Source: Cyprinodon diabolis (Eukaryota; Chordata; Actinopteri; Cyprinodontiformes; Cyprinodontidae). Taken from it: a stretch of DNA of 64,000 nucleotides. The stretch is taken from positions 24,047,091 through 24,111,090 of the forward strand of contig CM060078.1 of NCBI GenBank assembly GCA_030533445.1, read 5' to 3'. The notes beneath the pieces were generated by a model. That model did not search any database, had not been told where the DNA came from, and saw only the letters and a program-made list of their open reading frames with translations. A program made the translations under genes and the position numbers. Positions within the stretch are counted from its first letter, which is position 1, and every line of letters begins with the position of its first letter. Positions 25,359-39,583 of this stretch are shown one piece after another.

Positions 25359-25361
<3 letters not shown>

Positions 25362-25415
<54 letters not shown>
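25362..25415. repeat. (TA)n array, right of hAT element
   Basis: An AT dinucleotide repeat of 54 bp directly after the hAT terminal repeat, in the same register as the array on its left side. Confidence 0.95.
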
Positions 25416-25418
<3 letters not shown>

Positions 25419-27595
25419 TTCAATAGAATACAGAAAAATTTGTAAAATGTCTTCACATCAGTAGGTAAAAAGGTTTCCATTTAAGGAAGCCTAACTATCT
25501 GCAGCAAAGCACTGACTTTGCAGCAGTAGATTACTGTGATAAAGTTAAAAAAGTTAGTTTGCCTTTTTGCAAACATCACAAGGAATTTCACAAACAACCA
25601 GGGATTTAAAAGTACAAACACTATAGCTAAAGTCTTATCTGAATAAAAATGTCTTTAGTTATTCCTTAAAATAGTCAATGGAGTCTGCAGTGTAGAGACA
25701 CTGTTCAGGGTTTTAAAGCAGGTATGAAACTGAGTTTGACTCCAAAACCTCTGAGTCCGAGATGGAGTTAGAGGGTGAAAGAGGTCCAGAATGCATTTAG
25801 GGGCCTGGAGAAAAAGAGCCCTAAAGGTTAAAACCAAGATTTTAAATTAACTTCTCAAGTGCACAGGGAGGCAGTGCAAGGACAGGAGCTACTATATGTG
25901 ATTATCTGCTGGAAGTATTTTTTCTGCAGGGAGGTAAAAAAATATGTTGCATGATTTTCTTTATTAAGGGGGAAAACTGGAAAAAACAACCAAGGCCTGA
26001 ACAAAAACATACAGTAACTCCCATTTTTAGCCATGTATTATCTAGAATGTTCAATGTTTAAAATTAAAAACTTAAATAGAACTTGTCTGACAGATGGGCT
26101 AAAATTTCTCAAAAAGCACAGCTTAAACTGCTAGTTTAAAGAACATGAAGAAGCAGATTACAAAAAAGCGAGCTTTATAGTCCAGAAAAGGTTACTAAGT
26201 ATCTCTCAGACAAGAATGAAATACAGAAAAAAAAGGATATCACACAGGGACGGAACATGAAAACAATTACACATCGAAGACGTTGCAAAAAACCCAAAAG
26301 AGGATCTAAAAACTTCTCTAATTGTCATGACACCCTATTCAAAATAGACAAAAGCCATTGTTACAATCATTATTATCAAATATTTAAAAAACTTTTGAAG
26401 GAAGTAAATACATTAACTTCCTCCTGTTAAACAGAAGTGAGGGAGCCTGAGTTCTCTTTATCTGCTCTTTGCTATTATATTGCTACCGTTGGAGACAGTC
26501 AACAACAGCCATGTTCACATGCAAAAACTCAGATATGAATGGGTTCGGAATGAAAAACAAGCAAAAAACCAAAACCAAAAAGTAGAATAGAAAATTGCTA
26601 ATAGTTTGAAATCAAATAATCGGATCAGGATGTGCATTTACTTCAACCATGCTCTATTTAGAATAAAAAACACTTGTAGGGAGCTGTCAATTGTAGGGAG
26701 CTGTCATATTGCCCTAAACAACTGCAGAGCAAGTGTTGTACTCTGCCTGTGCAGAAAAAGGAACCAAAAAAACAAACAAAAAACAACAAAAACAGAAAAA
26801 ATAAAGGGGCAGTGATTTTGACTGTTCCAAGTGCACAGTATGGACCCACACCAGGTTCTGATAGTAGCGGAGACCGTTACTCTTCCTGTGTTTCAGGATC
26901 AGGAGGAAATTAACATCCGTCCAACAATGAAAAAAATAATGCCACCACATTTACTTAATCATATTTGGTTACTTTAACACACTTGTTTTATGTCCTACCC
27001 TGATAAAATTAAACAATTATGTTAAAGTAACTAAATATTAAGTAAATCCCAAAAACAAGGCATTCTTTTTTCAGTGAAAATGTTTGCTGCGCTGCTGTCC
27101 GAGCAGAGACAAAATCCCCCCCAACAAGAAATCCCCCCCCCCCAAAAAACACAAGATCGAACAATAGTTTAGAAGGACGCTTTAAACACTAATGATCGAC
27201 ATAAGCTATCCCCTGGAGTTCAATTTCATTCTGATTTAGCCTAATTGATCACCATCTTTCGACTGACCCATTTACATGATGCAGTTTGATACCAATGGGG
27301 ATTTTCCTCCAAAAAACGTATATTCAAAATTGATCCCAACAAATCTTATCTTTGTCTGAGAAGCCTATAGTAGTTCTTTATCCGGTTTATTTTACTCAGG
27401 GATCAACGTTTTGCTTATCTGGTTTAATTTTAAGCAGACGTTTTTGCCGGTTCTCTATTGGATCTGCTAATGGTAGCATGAAGTCAGAGTGCTGTTCACA
27501 TTGCTGCTGTTATCATTCAACCATAATCCATTTCCATTAGTATATAGTTATATACTATATATTGTATATGGTATGTTTTACAGTATACTGTATAT

Positions 27596-27628
27596 AACTA
27601 TAGATTATATATATATATAACTATAGAT

Positions 27629-27660
<32 letters not shown>

Positions 27661-27665
27661 TATAG

Positions 27666-27735
<70 letters not shown>
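27596..27735. repeat. compound AT-rich microsatellite
   Basis: TA runs alternate with 'aactatagattata'-type units three times and end in a long pure TA tract (27668-27733). The stretch from 27541 onward is also built from near-palindromic TA and 'gtatac' words. Confidence 0.9.
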
Positions 27736-27738
<3 letters not shown>

Positions 27739-27926
27739 ATTTGTACCATCAAGTCCTTGTAAGTGCAAACCTACTTGACAAACTTGATTCCAATTCCTTT
27801 GAGTCCATTTGGAGCCATGAAAACAAGTCAGCACTAATAGTTTATTTCCCCTGCTTTGCCTCAGTCATCAGAAAAACACTTACAGCCACCTTAACATCTA
27901 GGAAGTGTTATGCACAAAAGCAATGA

Positions 27927-27932
<6 letters not shown>

Positions 27933-28012
<80 letters not shown>
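27933..28012. repeat. (TA)n array, about 80 bp
   Basis: Pure TA dinucleotide repeat running into a short ATT tract. About 195 bp of ordinary sequence separates it from the compound array to the left. Confidence 0.95.
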
Positions 28013-28016
<4 letters not shown>

Positions 28017-31000
28017 ATTATTTAATTTTTTCCAATTTTTTCAAACAACAAATCTTCTCCAAGGTATAAACTGGGGAGGTCAGTCAGATGGGAGGGCAGG
28101 CATAAGACCAGGCACATGGGTCATTTCATCCTGAGGAATAACATTTAAAAATGACTGCATACTGTTGCATACCAGCCATTTAAAGCACCGGTTGTTAACA
28201 CTGTTAACATGCACAATGATAATCTTAGTAAAAAGGTTAGATCACAGTACTTGGTATTTCGACTTACATATCAGTGAGGAGTTTTGTTGGATTATATATT
28301 GTGTTGAGTATTGCATATTTTTATAGGTAAAGCAATCTAATGGCATATGCAAAATGGTGTGTCCAAATTCAGAACGCCTTTCTATCATTGCCAAGGTGGT
28401 AATGGGTGTGAAGTTAACCTTTTATTTTTAACAGGACCATCCTGTTTTGGGAATACATTTATACTGCCAGACAGATGATTCCCAATCTCTTCTCTTGCAT
28501 TGGGAAGTTGTGTAACCCTTTTAACCCAACATTCAGTGGCCCATAATTTGGAATATACAACCATCTATCTTCACTTCCTTTGACTGTCACCGCATCTCTT
28601 CTTCATGTCAGTCTAGTTCATGCTCTACTGGGCAAAAGTGAGGCAGGTAAGGCCACTGTGAAAGTGTTTATGTGTGTGCATGTCCACTTCAAAGGGCTAG
28701 TGCAATTTTGTGTGTGCAAGAGTGACAATAGGTGACAGTGAGCAAGGGTCCTGACTTAAAAGTGGATGTGCAGATATTTTGTGTGCACTTTGGGTGTGTG
28801 CTGCTGGTTGATGGATTGGCATTGTGTTTGTGTGCGTCTGATTCATTGTCTGTTCTCACACAATCATGGTGGCAGTTCAGAAAGAACTAGCATGCACAGC
28901 ACTCTGTTCCATTCTGATGCTCCTGTCACTTCTTGGCCTTGTTCCCTTCTTTCAACCTTCCATAGGACCCACCGGGAGATGCAAGAGAGCAAGGGGAGAG
29001 ACTAGCTGCTCATACACAACGGGGGCCCACCATCCCCTGGGGCACAGATATCCGCTCAGCGCCATGGGATATCAGAATCTCAAAATCAAAGCAATAAGTT
29101 AGAGGAAGCTAAACTTCTAGGAGGGGGCGTCAAACCATTGACAGGAAAGGTACTTTTTGTTATAAAAACAGCAGACATAAACAGATTTTGAATTTTAAGA
29201 ACATCAAAGTACTAGAAGTTAGAAGTTAATAAGGAAATGTCCAGGAAAATAAAGTCAAAATGAAGTCTGTCTTGCTGAGTGTTATCCAGTTACTTTCAGC
29301 AAGTGACTTTACTTAATTAAGTAAATAAATATTAACATGATGAGCCCAGGATATCAACACCCTGCTGCAACTATAGTTCAAATTATTATTTTGAAATAGT
29401 TCTTAAAATACCCTGTTGATGAAAAAATCCTCTCTGAACTTGCTGACCACACTGGTGCTGTAAGAGCACCAAATAAGCTGTCAACACTTATGAAAAACTT
29501 TATAAATTACTGTTAAAACTATTTTTTAAAATTTGGACTATTAGTAATTACCCTAAAAACACAACTTCTGGTTAACATTTGGCTACTAACCATGCTAACG
29601 CTAGCATCAACTAAGTCATAAGGCCTGTGTAAAGTTCCTTAATTAGTCTTGATTGCATTTCCATCATGCCATCTCCTAATACTTAAACTAATCAGACTTA
29701 AACTGACTTTACTAATACAGATTCAGCACAAATTCTTGGAAATACATTTTGAGAACAAAGCGTTTTACTACATGTACAACAATGGAATTATTATTATGTA
29801 TTTATTTATTTTTTGTATTAATACTACCAAAGAAGTAAACATACAGAAATAACTGACGATAGATTAATTTACTACTTTTTAGCAGTTTATAAACTAGTGT
29901 CTGCCTTCTTTGTTGTTACTGTTTTTTGTTTTTTTGTCCTAACTAGGTTGATTTGCATCCAGTGATGAATGGAGGATAGGAACTATCTATTGTCCATGAA
30001 TGGATACCGTTGAGTATATAGTTGAGTATAGTGTATAGAAAGGCAAATGGCTATTTTAATGTTTTATTGTGCCTAGGCAAATGTGAAAGAAAAATACCAT
30101 TTTCTAAATAGAAATCAATGTAAAAAAGTGTTTTTTTTCTCCATTTGAATAAAGGATAAAAATTAAAACCTTTTTCCATACTTATATAAGTTTATTTTTC
30201 TTAACTGATCTATTTTAAGCACTGAATAAGAGCTCTGGCAGCTCTTCTTGCTCATCTGTGATTGGTGTGTGTCTTTATACTCTATCTGAATGTAATTATT
30301 CAGTATTTACCCTTCAAATAGCCAACTGCAGTATCAACGCTGCAAACACAGATATTGTAATATAGATTTATCACCAATATAGTGTGTAACACAAAAGTTG
30401 CTTATTTCAAAACACAAATCTCTTAAAGGAAGAAGTCCTTTATAGTCTCAAAATGTGAAAATTTGTCACGTGTATTAACCCATTCGTTAGAGCGCAGTGT
30501 AGTGCCACAATGAGTAGCACATAAAGAGCAAAATGGGGTCAAGGGTGCTGCTGGGGGCATTAGAGTTTTCCACCTTCAACCCTTTGGCCTCTAAGTGTCC
30601 AAACTTCGCCAATCACATACTATAAAATCCAGATAGTTATCATCACTTAAAAAATAACATGTAAATCGGTTGCAATTACAAATGTAAGTACAGTGAGCTA
30701 CAGTAGGTATTTTAGGAAATCATAGAAATCACCTGAAGGACCTGATATATTTCTCTGTCAGAGTAAATTATACATCTCTGCCTCTCTGTAAAAAATAAAT
30801 AAAAAAAAAACTACTTGCTTGCAGGATTCTGTGGAGCTCTAAAATTCTGTCAAACAAACTAACCTTTCCAGAATAAAAAGCTAATTGATTATCCATCCCT
30901 CCATAAATGTTTCCCTAACGGCACTTTTCACCATATTCATAGTTAGTCATTTTCTATCATTCTCATTACTGTGCCATGTAAAACTTATGCTAATTATATT

Positions 31001-34000
31001 GAAAGGCTAAAATCAACTGCAACTGGCCATGGAGACCAGTATAATTGTACTCTACAAATAAAGCTCTTGTTAGCACAACCTGCATGTTTATTAGACAGAT
31101 GGGTACTCCGAAAAGTGTAATAATAAATCTAACATGCATGTAAACATTGAAAAAAAAAAAAAGTTTACTAAGCTTTTTATAATATAAAGTGAAACAACAG
31201 AGCCATAAACTAAGATGAAATTCACTTAATTTCAGGGATAAGCTAAGGGCCACTGATTTGTACCAATTAAAACATTTGCCTGTGTCCAGCACCACATGTG
31301 ACAACAATCTCCTCTCTCCTCCCTTTGATTAGAATTTAAAACAGGAATGTATTAAGTAGTACATATATATTTTAAGGGGAAAAAAAGTTCAGAATACAAA
31401 ATCTACTGAAAGTTCTAAAAAAAAAAATGAAAACAGATTTAAGATAATAAGTGCACAATTGTATAATTAACACAAGTACAAATTTAGATTTTGAATCTTG
31501 AAAGGGAAAATTATACAAAGACCAGGTAATAAAAAAGAGCTATCACAGCTACGTACCAGCTGAAATCAAGGTATATCAATAATGTCAAGATATTTTAAAA
31601 TGACTACCACCTTTTACAAAACGATACTCATACCACATGGATTAATGTGCAATATTCTCTAAATGCATGACAACTGCACTGACAATCATTTTGACAAAAA
31701 TCCCCCACCAAATATGGCCTCCAATCTGTCTAGCTGTCATGCACAACAGGCATCTTGACATACAAGTTAACAACTTACAAACTCAGAGCTGACAGAGAAA
31801 CATTAGGGGAGGTTACATATCCAAAACATGGTTGGAGGATCTCTGGTATATTGGTTCTCAGCAGGAGAGCCACTGCCTTGGAGTGAATGAAGTGTGGATG
31901 GAAATCTGAAAGGAATATGCCATTTTACTCTTGCTGATGTAAACAAAAACAGTAAGATATGAACCCCCAGTGCTTTGTTGGGTTGGATGTGTAATAAAAC
32001 AATTTGTCATACAGAAGAACATAACTTGACTGCATTTTATGTACATGAGTCGGTTTAAAAGTTTGGGTCTTTATAGAGAAAAATAAAGCACAGTGCTGGT
32101 GAAAAAGCTGAAATTCAGATAGCTTTGAAAGAGCAAGTCTGGATTTGCCTAATAGAAATTTTAAAAGTAATTTTCATCCCCTTTGACTGGGTGTCACAGT
32201 TTGATTAGGTCAAAAAGTAAAAGCCCTCTTATAATACCAACTAACATCAGTTGCCTTAAATAGTGCCCTAAAGAATAAGCATTATGCAAAAAAAAGAAAA
32301 TCTCTGAATTCTATTCCTACTTACAGTAGTTAAAAAGTATACAAAACAAATCCAAAGTTTTGTATTACATTTGCAATCATTGCAAGAAAAATCAATCAAG
32401 TTGTCAGTCAACATGATGGCATTAACGAGCTTCTTTTATGTTATGATTGTCAAGATTTTTTTTTTCTTCTGCACTAGAAAATCTTCAAAGTTTACTTTGA
32501 AGAACATTCATGCAGCACAGTGATCAATTTTACCTTTTATTTGTAAAGGTATTTTATATCTTTAATTAGAGATGATTAATCTTTCAGTCTAAAACACTGG
32601 AATGGTCCTTAAACTTATATTAAAGAATGTAAACAGTGTCCTGTTTATGTTCTATATCTATCTATAACCAAGTTAATGAATTAAGGAAAATACTCTAATA
32701 TTCTCATGAAATCTGTTTTCTTACTTTTGAAACCCATACTGTATATTGAAAAAGTGTGGTGTTGCTCAGGATATATGTTAAATCTTATAGAATATCAGAC
32801 AAATTAATCTTGATCGACCTCAGACCATCAAGTGACTTCTAATCATCAAATTTTAGTCAATATAAATCTTTTTTTGTGAAGGCAACATTCTTTAGGTTGG
32901 TATGAAATGATTCAAGGTTGGTACAAAATGTCCTGAGGGAAATTATAAATTTTCCAACCTTAAATAAAGTGCAGAAGTTTGAAATGGCAAACTGAGTTGC
33001 ACATCTTTCATATTCCAAATTTAATTGTAATATTTAACATGAATAGAAAGAAAATATATATTCCCCCATTTTACATTCATATAATATATAAAAGGAAACA
33101 ACAAATCTCTTAATAGACCAAATAATCTGTCAGAACCCCTTTTACTCTCTCCTGATTGACATTATGTGACTGTAAATGTTTGTGTTTAAGGGTGAAGAGC
33201 AAGGCAAAATAAAAAATAAGCACTGAGGTGGTTCAAACTTTCCTTGCCAATGTTAAACTGGACAGATATTAGCATAAGCTGTGCATCTCAGCAAGTGACA
33301 TTATAAGCAGACCTAGACAGTTTAGCCCTACAGGGAACCTTGGGTTTTACACAGATGGGGTCAGGTTTCTACAGAAGACTTAAAAAACGTTGCCAATTTT
33401 ACTAAAGGCTCAAAAACGCAGACAATTTAGAGATGATAGAAAAGAAATAATACCACAAACATGTTCAGAGTCAAACATGTGTGACATTGATGACAAATTT
33501 AAAATAAATGATCATTGTTTGTCAAGGACAGTATAACTGCTATCAAAGAAGCAGGGACACACTGATGTTGATTTTCTCTCCTTTAATATTGATTGCCTTC
33601 TTGCTCTTGCCCTGGTGTTCTCTCTAACAGCTCTTCTCACCGATCTATAGAGTAAATAAAGGCAATACTGATGGCGAGAGAGGAGAGCGAGTGTGTGTGT
33701 GGATAAGAGAGGAAGACAGTACAACAGAGAGAGAGAGGGAGCATGCAATTCTGTTTTTTCCTTGGAGCTGGGAGGTGATTTCAAGGTTGATTGGAACAAC
33801 AAACTATCTGGAGGAACACTTTTAAAGTGTAACGGCTTGCCGTCCTTCCACACAACCATTTTTCTTCCAGCATCAAGTGTGCGTGGGTGGTAGGCTGAGA
33901 TTTCTTTGTGTTTTGGTCTTTCTTCTGATATGTTCTGAAAGATGGATGTTTATGCCTCTGATTTTGATTCTCTGTTGAAATATATTTAACCTTGAACAAG

Positions 34001-36883
34001 CCAATAAAAGCCTTCCACAAGACAATTTGAACATCTGAAAAACTTTAATTATAATTGACTAAATGTAATTTGTTGTACCTTTTGTCCAAAGCACTGCAGA
34101 TTGTGTATTCAGGCTTCAAGCATCAAGTTGCTGTCATTTACTAGAAGTCTTTATAAAATCAACTCACATCTGTCTCTATAAGTGAGGCTCATGAATAAAC
34201 TGAACTACTGTAGTAAAAATTATGATTTTTATTCTTCTGTGTATTTTATTCTTTTACATATGCCATGGAAATACAACGCATCTATCAAAAAAAAAAACTG
34301 CAAACTAAAACCTAAAGGCTCTCCCTAGGAAGAGGCAACAACTTTTCTTGTGCTGTGATGTAGCCAGCAGGTATAAGCATAACTCAGCTTTCCTGCTGCC
34401 ATCCAATGCCATTTAACTTTGAAAACTTTAAATCAAATTACAATTTTCCTTGATATATATGTAACTCGCTTTACTATTATTTTATGTTCACCAGGAAAAA
34501 TAGGGTTTCTGAGCTACATTTAGATTTCATTTGTGAAAAGAGCTAAACAAGTTATATTTTGTATGTATTTTAGACATGAAAAGCTATACATATTTGTTGA
34601 ACTACACATAGCCTGACAGCCTATGTCTTTGACAAAATATTATAAGAAAAGGTTGGTGAGTTTGATGGATCCTGATAATTATTGATTCATTGTCTGTTAA
34701 TGACTTTCGAGTCAACAATGATATAAAATGTGTGTGATTCATTTAAATCCACACTGTGCATGTTGTTAAGTGAAAAGACAGTTTAAATTATAATAATTAC
34801 AAAAGAAATTCTCCAATATCTTCACTTTGTGAACTGCTTATAGAAATCCACTTAAATTGACTTGAATAATGTATTCTTTCTTCTATTTGAGTTTTAAACT
34901 GCATTCCTAATAATGGATAAAATTTTTATGTTAAATATGTGAACTAATTGAGCTTTATTATGGAGGCATACAATTGCAGCAGTGGTTGAAGAGGCTGGGA
35001 AGGGTTGAGTTGCCATGAGAAAATGTTAAAAATTAACAAGAATAGGGATTTAAAGTTCCTGGAGGAAGAACTAAGACTTTTGAACCAGAGGCCAATCAGC
35101 TTTACTACAGTGGTTTGTGCATTTTGCATTATCCTTGTGTCACCATGCTGGAAGAGGGTCAAATTGACAACATTTTATATGCCTTTTGTGAGGCACAGTT
35201 ACCCTTGTGATGATAAAACTTTGTTACTCTGCAACTGAATTTAGTAGTGGTCTTTTTAGTGACTTGATCATTCAAACCACATAATGTGTGCAGGAATGCG
35301 CCTTTGTGGAGACAAAGAGTCAAGGGATGCTAGCTTGGTTAGGTTAAGCATGAAAGTCCAGCCTGTGACCTTCCTTAGGCCCAAACTAAGGATTTCAAAA
35401 ATTGCAATTGCTTTTACATTCAAACAAATACAAGTTCACCAATGGCCTTCACTTCTGCTAATAATATAGTCTGAATAGCAAGTGTACTGTAGAGAGCCAA
35501 CAGAAAATCAGGTCACAGGAGTTTAAACCTACTGCTCTCTGCTATAATTTAAATAACTGCACATATTTTATAGAATTTGTCCAACATTCCACAGAGCTGA
35601 TAAACAGTTCAAGGAAAATGCTGGAAAAAAGCAGTTTGTTCAAAAAAAGTTTGTCAGCAGAAATCTCTGGACTAATGATTTAGTCATTCACGCATGAACA
35701 TGTTTGTGTGCCGTTGCCTGTAACCTCAATTTTAAGCTCCATGATCCATCCATCACCCATCATAGTTCATTTCTTCCTCAGGGATCTCATATTTATTCAT
35801 ATTCTGTTTTCCTTGCTTGACTTTCTTCTATTTATTCTTTATCCTCACTGTCAGCTAACACTTTTTACACACTCTCCCTCTCTGGCCTTGGAATATATGA
35901 TCATCCTGATATCATTTCTCTCCTTGTCTTTCTAAGAATTTATTACCATCTATTCTTGACTACTCTGCTTCCCTGCTCTCTTTATTTGTCATCTTCCTAC
36001 TCATCTGCTGCAGTTCCCATCTCTCAGTCATTTCTTCCTTGTCCATCTTGCCTTATATCTGGGTTTCTCTGTGTTCCTCTCACACTCGCATAGCTCCCTT
36101 GCCCTCATCACGTCCTCTTGGTGGTAGCAGGGATAAAGGTGCTAAATGTACCAGTCTCAGTGTCTTTCTCACTCACACACACACACCCAGCCACTCTACC
36201 CTTGAGCCAACGCCAACACAAGAAACCAATTTTCAATTTACAGGGTAGTGGGAATGTCTCTGCCCCCTGCTAGCACCATCTCCCTCTGCAATCTTGAAGG
36301 ACTGGGGATTGTCAAGAGATGGATTGTTTGTGAAATTTGACACATCCTGCTGTATGTCCTTATGCATTTTGAGGGGAAAATTACAGAGACTCACAATATT
36401 AGAAGTAGAGCCAAAGATAACAGGTTAGCAGGGTCAATTGAGTATCGTATGCTTAATAGGATCATCCCTGTGATCTCCAGCAGCTTTCAATATGAGAGTA
36501 AGCTCACACTTTTAAGGTTGGAGTGAAGCCCATCAGAACTTTGGCAATGCCCACCAGTGTCTGTGCTCTCACCGGGCTCCTGTTTCAGGGCCGGTAAAGA
36601 ATGCCAGTGGTTTAGGTGGGTAATGGATCTAGGGGGGAATCTGGCACAAGGCCTAACCCAGTAAGACAATCTGAAACTTGGCCTATACCAGCAGAAGACA
36701 GTCCTAAATCCTCTAGGATAGGGAAGACTGGATTTCTGGGCATGTGCCCAAATAAATCCCAAACACAAGATTGCTAAAAATGTTAACATGCAATGCTGCT
36801 GGAGTAATTTACAAATTGTAAGACATTGATAAAATAAAATATTTAGATCCAGCAAGGGTGAAGACATGCTGAAAGGTACTTAC

Positions 36884-36984
36884 ATATTGTGTAAAACACA
36901 CCAGCCACAGTGAGGATCACCCGATCCAAGACATTCACTGCAGGTGGAGTACTGTCCACAGGCTTCCACTGGCACTCTTGAGAG
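36884..36984 (-). CDS. plxna1: plexin-A1 exon B (end of Sema, start of PSI 1)
   Basis: The exon has 101 nt, begins in phase 0 and leaves two bases of a split codon. It encodes [15 protein letters not shown], then [18 protein letters not shown], the first PSI (plexin-semaphorin-integrin) domain with its C-x5-C-x2-C and CGWC cysteine pattern. The pattern GDPHCGWC is a hallmark of plexins. The acceptor is CTCCACAG behind a pyrimidine tract and the donor is GTAAGT. The split codon AT+G makes Met when joined to the exon at 14687. This 101-bp exon is isolated by about 13.5 kb of intron upstream and 22.2 kb downstream. PSI domains act as disulphide-linked spacers that orient the Sema propeller. Confidence 0.93.
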
Positions 36985-39583
36985 CTGTGGAGAAAAACCA
37001 TAGGGTTAAAACAATGGACAGAGATTCAAGGTACATCTAAAGAAAGCTGTTTGTTTTCAGGGCAACACAATGTCAAAAAGCCTGATATATGAAACTCATT
37101 GCAATGCATCCCTTTCACTTTGCAAGATTATTCATTCACTTTAGTCTTTTCCACCATCACCTAAACAGGATTTTTGTATGCTTTTTAAACCAAAGGGAGG
37201 GGACACTTTCTAGTCCCTGTTGGTGGGTGTGATCCATGCTATTGAAAGTTATGTTCTACATACAACATTTATAGACCTTTAAGACAAAATCTCTTAAAGA
37301 AACACTGACAAGTTAAGGAAAGTTAAATACCAGAGACAACTGATGGAAAGAGAGGCTTACAACCAAAGCTTTTCCAGACCATGGTAGTATTTTATCAAAT
37401 TCTATTTAAGCTATGATCTTAAACCTTTGATCATATAATGAAGAGCCAATATGTATTTGAATAACCTTATGAATAATTTGTTATTTGTATCATGCGGTCT
37501 CATTCCGTGATTTGTTTTTGCATTGAAGCTATACTTTTAACCTGAATAAGATCCAATAGATGAAAATCTAAATATTTCTAAGGTCTTTCTTAGTTGTCTT
37601 AGTTTTAAGATGGCCATCAGGAGTGTAAAATCACCCCCAACGCTCCTAAAAAGAAAAATACTTTCCAAAAAGACATGCACATCATCTTGTATCAAAACAT
37701 GTTTGTATAGAATCATTAATGCATTGCATTTCTCAGCTTTTTCCAATCTAGTTCCTCCACATGGATGAACTGGGTCACCAGGGATTAGCAGTCCATCTAT
37801 GATGATATATGGGACTGCCAATTCAAACTGGCACTAACTGGCACTGATTGGCAGGGGCCTTAAGTAGTCCGGCACAAGGGGCAAAAGTGAGGTGGATCTC
37901 AGCTTTCCCTTTCTCTCATTACCATGGCAACAGCAAGTTACTGGCACTTCTGATTAAAGAGTTATCATTGGTGGATGACCGCTGTCACTCATGGTGCTCC
38001 CTGACAGCCAGGAAAGACGTAACATCACCAGCATGTACACGAGAGCCATACATGCTGATATTTAAAAAAAGTAAAAATAGTTTATCTTCTCTTCTGTCTA
38101 GAATTTCTATAATTACAGTGTGAATTACAGGGTGCCACCGCCTTGCCAGTGAGACTGACTTTTAAAGTGTACACAGCATATCATTCTGGAAAGGAGAAGG
38201 TAAGAGGCCCATTTTAAAGGCATGACTAACATTCAGTGGAAAAACAATTTCTTTTTTTTTTTTTTAGAAGGAAACGCTTTTACGAAAGCCAGTTGAAATA
38301 TCAAAGATGTGAGCAGCTCTTCTAAAGCATAACAGAAGTCATCATTAAAACTTCAATCCATTGCAGTTGTACCCTTGACAGATGCAGAAAAACATTTTCG
38401 CACAATGGATCTACCTCCTACATTATGTTTGGTCTGGTCTGTTTTCGACTAGACTTATAAACCAGTCTGGCTGGCCAGGCTACCCATTTACATTACAGTA
38501 TAACCATAAAAATACTGTAAGTACTAAGTTATTTTGTATTACAATTCCAAAACTTCCTAAAGCGGACACTAAACCAATCTGACTGGCCAAGCTAATAAGT
38601 GTGTTCACATCTGTAAGAACTCTACCTGTATCTTTTATAACGGGGATGCATATTACTGACTCATTCAATCCTCAGTCTCTTTCTAAATAACATTGATTCC
38701 TCTGCATCTACCTTACAAGGAAATTTATATGACATTACAAACAGGTGCATGACAAATATCACAAACCTCAACCAACTATGATACATAAACATTATGTAGG
38801 TAAAAACACTGCACTGTATTACTCCCTCTCCTGGCCTGCAACTGTTGTGTATTTATCATGGTGTCTCAGCATCTACTATAAATAGCATACAATAATATAT
38901 TTACATATGCATTCTGCAGATTCACACATAGCTGAATGAATTTAAAATGATATGGATCACCCTGTCAAAGAGGAATTGTGCATGCAATTACAGATTACAG
39001 ACAATACTGGTTTATCAGTGTGAAAAGCGTGTTTGTGCTTTGAAAAAAAAAAGCAAGCATGTTCTGCCCTCCCTACTGTGTAGAACCATATTTGCATCAT
39101 GTAGATAAAGGGAATGAGTTTGAGATGGAATCAGGGAGATAGAAGAGCAATGTTTTGGACACATGATCAAACTCCACACTGATCTATACAGAGCAATATG
39201 TCTTATAAAAGGGATTTCCTCTCTTCACACCACCTTTCCCTTTCCTGAGCCCCGATCTTCCTCTGAACATTTAGAACTGCCTCACTTCACTGCAAGAGAA
39301 TCCTCTGGGTGACTGTAGAGAAAGGCCACTGTGATAGCCTATGGATGATATAAGGTAGCAAAGCCTTTTCATCAGAGTGGATAAAAGAAAAATGTTCTTT
39401 CATCTCTCTATCCTTGTGTGAAAAGTTCATCATCATGTGACAAAAACTGAGATAAAACTGTAGCAAATAACGCTGCAACATTTGCTTCATAATGTGCGGA
39501 GTGAAACTATCTGCCTGAGAGAAGTATTTAAGGCTAGAAACAATACAAAACAATACAGCAATCAGTGAAAGCACCTGAAAAAG

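Larger units (their letters stand above)
24162..25361. mobile_element. hAT-family DNA transposon, non-autonomous (1.2 kb)
   Basis: The terminal inverted repeat TAGGGGTGTAAATCA is present at 24162 and, inverted, at 25361, with subterminal 'atcgatt' repeats on both sides. The flanking 8 bp is ATATATAT on each side, consistent with the hAT 8-bp duplication but not provable inside a TA array. The interior at 24280-24740 is GC-richer and has a short frame starting MRAKKSGDSAGKR near 24520, possibly a leftover of a transposase 5' region. There is no complete transposase. A LINE fragment is nested at 24747-25032. Confidence 0.85.
14688..36883 (-). other. plxna1: plxna1 intron B-C (22.2 kb)
   Basis: The largest complete intron in the window, 22,196 bp. 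It contains the hAT relic at 16.3 kb, the Rex6-like LINE at 20.7-24.1 kb, the hAT/LINE nest at 24.2-25.4 kb and the (TA)n arrays at 27.6-28.0 kb. From 28.1 to 36.9 kb I see AT-rich unique-looking sequence, a purine-rich patch with GA and GT runs at 33670-33740, a pyrimidine-rich stretch at 35800-36180, and no gene. Confidence 0.85.

Noticed and set aside
33512..33859. 115-residue open frame on the minus strand
   Set aside because: It overlaps a purine-rich patch with GA and GT runs, and the Arg/Ser/Leu-rich product is a by-product of that composition. No plexin or other family motif is present.
36487..36867. 126-residue open frame on the minus strand just downstream of exon B
   Set aside because: It lies wholly in the intron after the donor GTAAGT, is not in continuity with the plexin peptide, and has no recognisable motif.
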